Origin: Bacteroidales bacterium UBA5833
GTDB lineage: Bacteria; Bacteroidota; Bacteroidia; Bacteroidales; Lentimicrobiaceae
Assembly (NCBI GenBank): GCA_002433025.1
Contig: DJGZ01000041.1
Span: 62,001 to 126,000 of the forward strand
Direction: 5' to 3'
Length of the DNA stretch: 64,000 nt
Within the stretch, counting starts at the first letter, position 1, and every line of letters starts with the position of its first letter. The position numbers and the translations under genes were made by a program. Below are positions 17,348-25,320 of this stretch, one piece after another. The notes beneath the pieces were generated by a model. It worked only from the letters and a program-made list of their open reading frames with translations, did not search any database and was not told the origin of the DNA.

Positions 17348-19894
17348 ATGAAAAAGCTCTTTTTATTAATCGCTCTTTTTCTGGGCATAGACCTCTATTC
17401 CCAGGTCGCCATCAACACCGATGGTACGTCCCCCGATGCTTCTGCCATGCTGGATGTTAAATCAACAACCGGCGGGTTGCTTATTCCGCGCATGAGTTTT
17501 ACCCAGCGCAACGCCATTGCCTCCCCTGCCACCGGGTTGTTGGTTTACCAGACAAACAATTCACCGGGTTTTTACTACAATGCCGGTACACCGGCAAGTC
17601 CTTCGTGGGTCTATGTAGGATCGGGATTCGGCTGGTCGCTCACAGGGAATGCAGGGACATCCTCTCCAAATAACTTCATCGGCACAACCGATGATGTGCC
17701 GCTCAACTTCCGCATCAATAGTGCATTTGCCGGAAGAATAGAAAGAGCACAGCACAATCTCTCGCTTGGTTATCTGGCACTGGCGCAGAACACAACCGGA
17801 ACAAACTCAACAGCGCTTGGTTATTCGGCCCTCTATAATAACAAAGCCAACAGCCGCAGCACAGCCATGGGGTTTTATGCCATGTTTTATGCCGATGACC
17901 GGACCTCAGGAAGAGAGACCTTCAACACAGCCATTGGCTGCGAAGCGCTGAGAGGCAGCTCGACCCCGGCTGACAATACAGGGCAGTACAACACTGCTGT
18001 CGGCGATCAGGCCCTTTTTTCCAATACCAGTGGTAATGGCAACATTGCCATGGGGTACCTGCCGCTATTTTGGAACAATACCGGCCGGATGAATGTTGCT
18101 GTTGGTTATGGTACCATGTATTCAAACACATCAGGAAACAACAACACAGCCATCGGTCAGAATGCACTTTATAGCAATACCTCCGGATACTCCAATACAG
18201 CCATCGGTATAAGGGCACTGCGTCAGAATACTGTAAGGAATAATCTCGTGGCTGTAGGGGATTCAGCCCTTTTCAACAACGGCACAGGGGCTACCATTGA
18301 ACTACATGGTTCCCGGAATACGGCATTGGGCTCAAAGGCTATGTATACAAACACTACCGGGTATCAGAATACAGCCAACGGCTATCAGGCACTGCATCTG
18401 AACACTACCGGTATGTCGAACACTGCCACCGGTTACATGGCACTGTATTCGAACACCACCTCAGAAGGTAATACAGCAACGGGTTTTCTGGCACTCTATT
18501 CAAATACCTCCGGAGTTGCCAATACTGCCAATGGTTACAGGGCATTGTACTTCAATGCTGACGGGCTATATAATGTTGCCATGGGCAACAGGGCGCTCAC
18601 ACTCAATACCAGTGGAAGTTACAATACTGCAGTCGGAGTATTCGCCCTCAACAACAATTCATCTGCCGACTACAATACGGCCATAGGCTATTATGCTGCT
18701 GCCAGCAATACAACCGGAACAGAAAATACGGCGCTTGGTCATCGTAGCGGCTACCACACAAATACAGGGAGTTACAATACCGCAGCCGGTTCAAGGGCAA
18801 TGTACAGCAATTCAACGGGGTTTTCAAATGTCGCGGTAGGTGTGAGGGCATTATATGCCGGCACAACGCGAAGTAATCTTGTTGCGGTTGGCGACTCAGC
18901 CCTTTACAATAATGGTTCAGGAGCCACCTCTGTTTGGGAAGCAGTTGGCAATACTGCCGTGGGTTCGAAGGCTTTATGGCAAAATACCACCGGCTATTCC
19001 AATACCGCAAACGGTTTCAATTCACTTGCCGGCAACACTACAGGCTTCAAGAATACGGCTTATGGCAATAACTCCCTTATTTTGAACACTAATGGGGCCT
19101 ATAATACTGCATGTGGCAGCAGTTCACTTTACAACACCCAGACAGGTCAGGCCAATACCGGGGTTGGAGATGCAGCCGCTTACACAAATATTTCGGGAAA
19201 CAACAATACTTCTATAGGCAGATTTGCCAACTACTATGTTACTTCAAGTAATAATACATCTGTGGGCTGCCAGTCAGGTGACTATTACACTTTTTCAAAT
19301 GGTACATTTTTAGGCGCCTACGCATATCCGTCAAATTTTGGTTTTTCCAATTGTATGGCCCTCGGTTACAATTCAAGGGTAGATGCATCAAACAGAGTGG
19401 TAATAGGAAACAACAGTGTTACCAGTATCGGTGGTTTTGCAGGCTGGAGTAATTTTTCAGATGGCCGGTACAAAAATAATGTTCATGAAAATGTGCCAGG
19501 TATTGAGTTCGTCAAAATGTTGCGTCCTGTAACCTACACCCTTGATATTACTTCCCTGAACAGCTACCTCGATAATCGCACCCCGATAGCCCTGCGTGAA
19601 GGCGAAGTTCCGTTCACCCCTTCGCCGGAAGACCTTAGGGCGGTGAGTGAAAAAGAGCAGATAGTCTACACTGGTTTTGTTGCGCAGGAAGTCGAAGATG
19701 CTGCCGGTAAAATCGGATATAGTTTCAGTGGAATAGATGCGCCCAAAACTGAGGGAGGACTCTATAGCCTGCGATATGGAGAGTTTATCCCTCCGCTGGT
19801 CAAAGCCATTCAGGAGCAACAACTGATTATCGAAGCCCAGCAAAAGCAGATAGAAGCGTTAATCAGCCGGATTGAAAAGCTGGAATCTGAATAA
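17348..19894 (+). CDS. YadA-head-repeat surface/fibre protein with S74 chaperone tail
   Basis: An 848-residue exported protein with a signal peptide (cleavage near DLYSQVA). An N-terminal domain of the type beginning VAINTDGTSPDASAMLDVKS is common in Bacteroidota fibre-like proteins. From about residue 135 to 670 it consists of degenerate repeats of about 14-24 residues with the pattern NTAxGxxALxxNTTG, as in the beta-roll heads of trimeric adhesins. The C-terminal part (about 690-848) matches the endosialidase-type intramolecular chaperone (peptidase S74): it opens with SDGRYKNNV, whose S and K fit the self-cleavage site, and ends in a coiled coil (EQQLIIEAQQKQIEALISRIEKLE). A trimeric surface fibre whose tail cleaves itself off is the likely picture. 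No T9SS sorting domain is present, so its route out is unknown. Confidence 0.85.
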   Translation: MKKLFLLIALFLGIDLYSQVAINTDGTSPDASAMLDVKSTTGGLLIPRMSFTQRNAIASPATGLLVYQTNNSPGFYYNAGTPASPSWVYVGSGFGWSLTGNAGTSSPNNFIGTTDDVPLNFRINSAFAGRIERAQHNLSLGYLALAQNTTGTNSTALGYSALYNNKANSRSTAMGFYAMFYADDRTSGRETFNTAIGCEALRGSSTPADNTGQYNTAVGDQALFSNTSGNGNIAMGYLPLFWNNTGRMNVAVGYGTMYSNTSGNNNTAIGQNALYSNTSGYSNTAIGIRALRQNTVRNNLVAVGDSALFNNGTGATIELHGSRNTALGSKAMYTNTTGYQNTANGYQALHLNTTGMSNTATGYMALYSNTTSEGNTATGFLALYSNTSGVANTANGYRALYFNADGLYNVAMGNRALTLNTSGSYNTAVGVFALNNNSSADYNTAIGYYAAASNTTGTENTALGHRSGYHTNTGSYNTAAGSRAMYSNSTGFSNVAVGVRALYAGTTRSNLVAVGDSALYNNGSGATSVWEAVGNTAVGSKALWQNTTGYSNTANGFNSLAGNTTGFKNTAYGNNSLILNTNGAYNTACGSSSLYNTQTGQANTGVGDAAAYTNISGNNNTSIGRFANYYVTSSNNTSVGCQSGDYYTFSNGTFLGAYAYPSNFGFSNCMALGYNSRVDASNRVVIGNNSVTSIGGFAGWSNFSDGRYKNNVHENVPGIEFVKMLRPVTYTLDITSLNSYLDNRTPIALREGEVPFTPSPEDLRAVSEKEQIVYTGFVAQEVEDAAGKIGYSFSGIDAPKTEGGLYSLRYGEFIPPLVKAIQEQQLIIEAQQKQIEALISRIEKLESE

Positions 19895-19961
19895 AGACTG
19901 TATTCAGCGCAATGCCGGAATGATTAATTTAGCACCCGCTAAAATCACACTGGCATTGACT

Positions 19962-21146
19962 ATGCAATACAATTTCGACGAAATTGCCGACCGCAGCAAT
20001 ACCGCATGCGTTAAATACGATTTGCGCAGATTCTTCTTCGGTAATGAAGAAGTTATACCCATGTGGGTGGCCGATATGGACTTCCGGACGCCTGATTTCA
20101 TCCTGAAAGCGATCCGTGAAAGGGCACAACATGAGATACTCGGATACTCAATCAGACCTGATTCCTATTTTACTTCGCTCATCAACTGGCTGAAGCGGCG
20201 TCATAACTGGGAAATTCAGCGTGAATGGACAGCATTTTCACCCGGCATTGTTCCCGCCCTGAATATGGCGGTGCTGGCCTTCAGCAAACGAAGGGACAAG
20301 ATCATAATCCAGCCTCCGGTTTATTTCCCCTTTTTCGATGCAGTGAAAAATCATGGCCGTAAACTGGTTTACAATCAACTGATTATGGATAAAGGCCGTT
20401 ACCGCATGGATTATAAAGATCTGGAACGGCTCTGCAGCAATGGCGCACGTATGCTTATCCTGAGCAATCCCCACAATCCGGCAGGCAATACCTGGACAAG
20501 GGTAGAGCTACAAAGAATGGCTGATATCTGTCTGAAATACAATGTGCTGATGATCTCCGATGAGATTCACAGCGATCTGGTAAACCGGGGATACAAACAT
20601 ACGGTACTGGCCTCCCTTTCGCCGGAGGTTGAAGCAAACACCGTTACCATGATTGCGCCCAGCAAAACATTTAACCTTGCCGGAATGGCAACCTCGACGG
20701 TAATTATCAGCAATCCGGTTCTGATGAAGCGGTTTCACAGGGTACTCGACAGCCTGCATATCGAAATGGGTAATCTTTTCGGCAATGTAGCTGCAGAAGC
20801 TGCATACACCCATGGCGATGCATGGCTGGAACAACTGCTGGATTATATCGATGGTAATATTCACGCGCTGATTGAATTTGCCGGGAATCATCTCCCACAG
20901 GTAAAAGTCATACGCCCTGAAGCCACCTACATGGCCTGGCTTGATTTCAACCTGACCGGTATGACGGATGCTGAGCTTAAAAAATTCATGATTGAAGAGG
21001 CAGGACTTGGCCTGAACGAAGGCGTGCAATTCGGCCCGGGCGGGGAGGGCTACATGCGGATGAACCTGGCATGCCCGCGGCCGGTTCTGATGAAAGCGCT
21101 GGAACAATTGAATCATGCTATGGGAAAGAGGATGGCAGAAGGTTGA
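19962..21146 (+). CDS. MalY/PatB-family PLP-dependent C-S lyase or aminotransferase
   Basis: A 394-residue cytoplasmic fold-type I PLP enzyme. I chose the ATG at 19962 (MQYNFDEIADRSNT), which gives the usual MalY/PatB N-terminus; upstream in-frame ATGs exist at 19920 and at 19872 inside the previous gene. Family marks are MWVADMDFRTPDF near the start, LSNPHNPAGNTW, the aspartate in ISDEIHSDL, and the PLP lysine K235 in APSKTFNLAG, with a C-terminal GEGYMRMNLACPR arginine segment. Members usually cleave cystathionine or cysteine conjugates (beta-lyase) and some act as aminotransferases. The start lies 67 bases after the fibre-protein gene; there is no functional link to it. Confidence 0.88.
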   Translation: MQYNFDEIADRSNTACVKYDLRRFFFGNEEVIPMWVADMDFRTPDFILKAIRERAQHEILGYSIRPDSYFTSLINWLKRRHNWEIQREWTAFSPGIVPALNMAVLAFSKRRDKIIIQPPVYFPFFDAVKNHGRKLVYNQLIMDKGRYRMDYKDLERLCSNGARMLILSNPHNPAGNTWTRVELQRMADICLKYNVLMISDEIHSDLVNRGYKHTVLASLSPEVEANTVTMIAPSKTFNLAGMATSTVIISNPVLMKRFHRVLDSLHIEMGNLFGNVAAEAAYTHGDAWLEQLLDYIDGNIHALIEFAGNHLPQVKVIRPEATYMAWLDFNLTGMTDAELKKFMIEEAGLGLNEGVQFGPGGEGYMRMNLACPRPVLMKALEQLNHAMGKRMAEG

Positions 21147-21289
21147 TGGGGACCTGAATTCTATATAACATGCAATCCTCCGGGATCGGTTTTGTTTTCA
21201 CTATAGATGTTTCTATAGACATTCGAACCCGCTTGGGTCGGAAATAATTTGTAATTGATATTTCTGGATCATATTGATTTCGTAGCGAT

Positions 21290-21615
21290 GGCTATTGGTA
21301 CCGCCCGACCACCAGTAACAAAATGCAAAACCCCGCTGTTCCCGGCTTCGACCGGAGGTATGGTGGTCCCGGCTCCGCTCTGGTGCATGGTGGTCTCGGC
21401 TCCGCCCGACCACCAGTAACAAAATTCAAAATATAATTGTGGTTTGGCAGAGCCCGGTGGTCGAGCGGTACCAATAGCGATCGGTACGAGACCAACCGGG
21501 CATATTGAAGCCGAGATCATCCGGAACATGAGCCCCGGTGGTCGAGCAAAGCCCGGTGGTCGAGCGGAGCCCGGTGGTCGAGCGGAGCCGAGACCATCCG
21601 GGTACCACGGAGCCA
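21290..21615. repeat. REP-like repeat cluster B
   Basis: Minus-oriented copies on the left (a variant from about 21290 to 21314 and a full copy at 21389-21414) face plus-oriented copies on the right (a variant at 21454-21500 and tandem half-units plus a full unit at 21537-21602, ending ACCATCCGG). The two groups are joined by a spacer at 21417-21455 (AACAAAATTCAAAA then a TTGTGGTTTGGCAGAGCCC-type end) that recurs in cluster C. This head-to-head layout resembles bacterial interspersed mosaic elements. Confidence 0.85.
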
Positions 21616-21738
21616 AGCCCCCCCCTCTGAAAAATAATTTCCTTTACCTGTTAAAATCCTTCATTTTTGACGTAAATTTAGACACCATAATCATATCTAT
21701 TTCTTTATGTTATTGATTATCAATTTATTACACAATAT

Positions 21739-21753
21739 TCGGTCATGTCCGAA
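21739..21753 (+). repeat. Left 15-base direct repeat of the 3.4 kb island
   Basis: TCGGTCATGTCCGAA occurs here and again in the same orientation at 25119-25133. The sequence is itself nearly palindromic (TCGG ... CCGA). The two copies bracket the segment of unusual composition. Confidence 0.6.
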
Positions 21754-21785
21754 CACCATTCTTTACCTGACTAAAAGATATACTT

Positions 21786-23909
21786 ATGGGACAGTATGAA
21801 AGAAGCAGAAGATCGTTAAGGTGGTCGGCCCATAGGCTTTTTAACAATGGCAGGGGGCTGCATCACGGGCATATTTCGCAGCAGAAAGTGGAAGGAAGAC
21901 GCTGGAAGCATATGAAGAAACATTACCCCAGCCAGGCACTGATCGCTAAAATTCACTTAATTCATGTAAGCAAACGTTTTGACGAGGCCCTGGCCAGCTT
22001 GCCAACACCCGCAGAAACAGCTTTTGAAAAGCGGTTTAAACAGCGGATGACGCTTTCTTTCAACGTGTTCAGACTGGCCGCCTCCTTCTTCTTTACCTTG
22101 ATGCTGGGCAATCTGTATGCGGCGGTTGACCATACCAAAGAATTGTCCGCTATTCTCTACCTTGATTGTACAGCGCAATACATCAGCACAACAGTTAATG
22201 ACCATGGCCCGGATACCCCGAAACCGTTAACCGGCTCCCTTCCGGAGAAGGGCAGCTTTTTTAAAGCCAGCCTTGAAAATACCATCCATATTGATGGTAA
22301 TGTTAGAGGTAATCCTAATAATAATGTGTTGGGGAATGTTAAGGTTGTTGCTGTGAATCCTGAGGATAATTCTAGGGTTGATAGTGCTTATACTGATGCT
22401 TCTGGTAATTATGGTTTGACTTTTCTTTGGACGAATAATCAGAATCAGGGTTTGGAATCGAGGGTTGATGCGTATCCTAATCCTTATTCTGGTAGTACGA
22501 GTATTGATGTTGTTAGTGAGAGAAATCAAAATTATACTTTGAGAGTTTTTAATGTTACAGGTCGATTGTTGTTTGAGAATAATGTTGAACTTGAACCCGG
22601 AAAAAATACGCTAACTTTAAATGGTGGTCCTAAAGGAGTAAATATTATAAGTTTAGATAACGGCATAAACAAAAACAACTACAAAACAATAAAATTAAAT
22701 GATGATAATAAAAATTTTGATGTGATTGTGACTTCGTCTGATTTTAGTGGTTATTTTAAATCTGGTAGTAATGGTATTAGTGATGGTTCTGATTTGAGGT
22801 TGGAGTTTTCTTATCCGAATACGAATCCTAGGGATAGTTATCAGGCTTCGGATACGACTTTTGTTCTTAGGTTGAATCAGACTGTAGATAAGAAGTTGCA
22901 GCAGGAGTTGATTACGGATGAGTTTTTGGTGAATGCTTATACTATTCTTGATGGTACTCCGGTTCTTAATGGGACAGGGTTAAAAGTTACTTGGGGAGAC
23001 GGAACAACAAATAATTATTCTTCTCAGAATGGATTGATACACATACTTAGAACATCGTACGATTCTACAACGAATATATTTTTCGAAAATGCGGATACTG
23101 CTTTTTATCAGGAGTGGATATTCGGAACAAAAACAGATCCGACGATTACGTATAAAGAAAAGAATTTGTTCCAAAGCCAAAATATTGAATTAGGACCAGA
23201 TTACCCACGTATTCCTCCAGAACCAGCACCTGCAAATCTAAACAATTTGCCAGACACTTTCGATGTATACTTCGTACCAAAAACAGTATTTGATGGTGTA
23301 AATTTACCCTACGATACGAGAGGCGTAGACTTTAGAACTGTAGTTAGATGCGCTAGAGGACCTCCTGATTACACGAAGAAGTGGGAGTATGTTCCTGAAG
23401 TAGCAGACACAATATATATTTTTGAGAAACAAATGTTCAACAATGATTTAAATCAACTAATTACTTCTGAGGAGAGTCAGAAGATGAAACAAGCAGTGGA
23501 TTCGACTGTTACTTTGTTTACATTAAATAATGGCCGGCAGTTAATGCCTCCATACAAAAGAGTAAATATTTACACAAAAACTGAACCAGAATGGATTGAA
23601 GCACAAGCAAGAGGATGGGACCAAGTACACACGGCGATGTATGGTTATTACAACGAAAACGGTTGTGGTTTTACTTACAATTATGCCATGACCGACAAAC
23701 CAAGATTCAAATCAGGCGTAGCAGGATTCACAAGACAAAGCAATATAGGTTATAAGAAATCAGAGCTTGTGGAGAGTTTGACTAATGCTAGTGATCCGCC
23801 TGTGGGAAATCTCGGAGGACTAATATCTTACGGTAATGGGAGCTCGACTAGTTTTGGGAAAGTTGCAACTCATCTTATATGGTTATCTGATCCTGAAACA
23901 AAATTCTAA
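21786..23909 (+). CDS. Unknown chimeric protein with an internal T9SS-like sorting domain
   Basis: A 707-residue protein that I do not recognise. Alternative starts are the ATGs at 21912 and 22047; the last sits directly before a hydrophobic segment (about residues 90-113, ending GNLYAAVD) that could be a signal peptide or anchor. About the first 165 codons look like the rest of the genome, while from about 22280 the codons turn strongly A+T-ending, so the gene seems to be a fusion across a junction. Residues about 168-215 resemble a carboxypeptidase-regulatory-like beta domain (HIDGNVRG ... TDASGNYGLTFLW). Residues about 226-305 look like a type A T9SS sorting domain (AYPNPYSGSTSI, LRVFNVTGRLLFENN, PKGVNIISL), although 400 residues follow it. 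The remainder shows no known domain. Function is unknown; export is probable. Confidence 0.6.
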   Translation: MGQYERSRRSLRWSAHRLFNNGRGLHHGHISQQKVEGRRWKHMKKHYPSQALIAKIHLIHVSKRFDEALASLPTPAETAFEKRFKQRMTLSFNVFRLAASFFFTLMLGNLYAAVDHTKELSAILYLDCTAQYISTTVNDHGPDTPKPLTGSLPEKGSFFKASLENTIHIDGNVRGNPNNNVLGNVKVVAVNPEDNSRVDSAYTDASGNYGLTFLWTNNQNQGLESRVDAYPNPYSGSTSIDVVSERNQNYTLRVFNVTGRLLFENNVELEPGKNTLTLNGGPKGVNIISLDNGINKNNYKTIKLNDDNKNFDVIVTSSDFSGYFKSGSNGISDGSDLRLEFSYPNTNPRDSYQASDTTFVLRLNQTVDKKLQQELITDEFLVNAYTILDGTPVLNGTGLKVTWGDGTTNNYSSQNGLIHILRTSYDSTTNIFFENADTAFYQEWIFGTKTDPTITYKEKNLFQSQNIELGPDYPRIPPEPAPANLNNLPDTFDVYFVPKTVFDGVNLPYDTRGVDFRTVVRCARGPPDYTKKWEYVPEVADTIYIFEKQMFNNDLNQLITSEESQKMKQAVDSTVTLFTLNNGRQLMPPYKRVNIYTKTEPEWIEAQARGWDQVHTAMYGYYNENGCGFTYNYAMTDKPRFKSGVAGFTRQSNIGYKKSELVESLTNASDPPVGNLGGLISYGNGSSTSFGKVATHLIWLSDPETKF

Positions 23910-23968
23910 AAAGAAATAGAATGTGGTGTAAGGTGCTAATTTTTATTTATTTTAAAGATTGTTTTTTT

Positions 23969-25126
23969 TTAGTCGATTATGATTGTGTTTTCTGTGCAAG
24001 AGCAAGTATTTGTGTTAATTTGGCAGTTTGTGCAGGTGGGTGTTCCAGTGGCAATAAGACCAGGCGCGCAAGTCTGATAATCAGAGCACGATAGTGTGTT
24101 GCCGTCGCATTCTTCGTTAGGATCTATGATTCCGTCTCCGCAGTAGCGGGTGTAGCCGAAAATCTTAACATTAGGTTCGGCTGTGAAGTAATCGACTGTT
24201 CCGTCCATGTTGGTTAGGCAACAGCCTGTGCTTCTACGAGGCGCATAAGGAATAGTATCTGGAGTATAAAAATAAGGGAATTTGCTTTGGCACCATTTGT
24301 TGTCTCCGGGGCCTGAGTAATCGCTGTTTAGCCATTCGAGGTTTTCTAGGTCAAAATCAAAATCACACTTATCAATATCTGGGCGGGTTACGCCGCATAA
24401 TTCAGAAGCCTGACAACGCCATCTTCCAGAGTCAGGATCATATGCTGGGTATGTTTTTGTTGGGCAGCATAAGCCTGGATTGTTGTTGGCTGGTGCTACC
24501 TTTTGATATCCACAATAAAAATAAAGATTAGGAGGATTAACTGGTGGTTGGTCGGCGCAACTTGTGTTGTATGTTACGATGGGTGCGCCTGTGAGGGGGT
24601 TTGTGGTGTAATTTACAACGCATCCGCTTGAGTTGTATGGTGAGCCTGTGCAAAATGGGGGGTTTGTGGGGTTGCTGATTGTCCAATTGTTGCAATCGTT
24701 GTCTGCGCAGTCGATGTATCCGTCTTGGTCGTTGTCTATTCCGTCGCTGCAGATTTCGCGTAGTGGTTCGAATTTGCAACAAACTTGTTGGGTGAATGTG
24801 TTTGCGAATGGGAAATTAGGCGTGTTACAATCTGCAATATGAGTATTGTCTATTCTTGTGTTATCGGATGTGTTTATTCTGCATGTTGCAGAGTCGCATA
24901 CTTTGAATAAGCATATTTCGTTGTTTGATATGTTACAATCGTTTTTTAAAAAACATTGATCATTAAAACCCATTTTGACTCCATTTTGAAAAAGGGTTTT
25001 TGTGCTATTTACTGAAACATGACCTTGTAATAGGGAACCATCATTTACGTATCTAAAACTCGTAGCGCCCGATCCTTTATTAACAAGATTTTTGCAACAG
25101 AGCGTGTTTATATGTAACTCGGTCAT
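23969..25126 (-). CDS. Cysteine-rich protein with DGIDND- and CGDG-type repeats, possibly truncated
   Basis: A 385-residue cysteine-rich protein, convergent with the previous gene (59 bases between stops). It carries EICSDGIDNDQDGYIDCADN near residue 135 and CGDGIIDPNEECDG near residue 330 followed by regularly spaced cysteines, motifs seen in extracellular proteins of DPANN archaea, myxobacteria and some Bacteroidota. There is no signal peptide, which is odd for a disulfide-type protein; the start codon lies inside the right copy of the 15-base direct repeat and a stop lies four codons upstream in frame. The real N-terminus was therefore probably lost at the island boundary. Base composition differs from the surroundings. 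Function is unknown; an adhesive or binding role outside the cell would fit the family. Confidence 0.6.
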   Translation of the reverse strand: MTELHINTLCCKNLVNKGSGATSFRYVNDGSLLQGHVSVNSTKTLFQNGVKMGFNDQCFLKNDCNISNNEICLFKVCDSATCRINTSDNTRIDNTHIADCNTPNFPFANTFTQQVCCKFEPLREICSDGIDNDQDGYIDCADNDCNNWTISNPTNPPFCTGSPYNSSGCVVNYTTNPLTGAPIVTYNTSCADQPPVNPPNLYFYCGYQKVAPANNNPGLCCPTKTYPAYDPDSGRWRCQASELCGVTRPDIDKCDFDFDLENLEWLNSDYSGPGDNKWCQSKFPYFYTPDTIPYAPRRSTGCCLTNMDGTVDYFTAEPNVKIFGYTRYCGDGIIDPNEECDGNTLSCSDYQTCAPGLIATGTPTCTNCQINTNTCSCTENTIIID

Positions 25127-25133
25127 GTCCGAA
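25119..25133 (+). repeat. Right 15-base direct repeat of the 3.4 kb island
   Basis: Second copy of TCGGTCATGTCCGAA, in the same orientation as at 21739-21753. It contains the start codon of the minus-strand cysteine-rich gene. No integrase or transposase lies between the copies. Confidence 0.6.
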
Positions 25134-25213
25134 TATTATCTAATTAATTGATTTACAATGTTATAATGTATTTATACCAAGCCAAATCTCACAAATACAA
25201 TGCACATTTCTCA

Positions 25214-25288
25214 AAATGATGATCAACCATTACAAAAGCGCACTAATTAGCAATTAGTATAAATTACCGTTTATGCTAATCATCATTT
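25214..25288. promoter_or_regulatory. Nested inverted repeats upstream of the AAA ATPase/ParB pair
   Basis: An inner palindrome ACTAATT-AGC-AATTAGT (25242-25258) is enclosed by ten-base arms AAATGATGAT (25214-25223) and ATCATCATTT (25279-25288). A possible -7 box TATATTTG follows at 25298-25305, just before the ATG at 25321. The layout suits an operator for a DNA-binding product such as the ParB-like protein; that is inference. Confidence 0.5.
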
Positions 25289-25320
25289 AATATTTCTTAT
25301 ATTTGTAAAAAATTGCCGGT

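Larger units (their letters stand above)
21147..21785. other. Repeat-filled intergenic region
   Basis: No gene is supported. It holds a worn palindrome near 21225-21240, the REP-like cluster B (listed separately), an A+T-rich stretch at 21640-21735, and the left copy of the 15-base direct repeat at 21739. Long open frames across the cluster are repeat translations rich in Arg, Pro, Gly and Glu. Confidence 0.75.

Noticed and set aside
17760..19300. Regularly spaced repeats that could suggest a CRISPR array
   Set aside because: They are codons of degenerate protein repeats in one long reading frame, differ from copy to copy, and there is no leader or cas gene.
20508..21116. Long minus-strand open frame inside the MalY-type gene
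   Set aside because: The plus-strand frame has full PLP-enzyme motifs; the opposite frame has no recognisable domain and mirrors the coding bias.
21444..21716. Open frames across the REP-like clusters (also near 3.0-3.4, 27.5-27.7 and 28.0-28.3 kb)
   Set aside because: They translate the palindromic repeats in Arg/Pro/Gly/Glu-rich text, have no start context, and occur on both strands.
21739..25133. Insertion sequence with target-site duplication
   Set aside because: No transposase or terminal inverted repeats were found between the 15-base repeats; it is kept only as an island of unknown origin.
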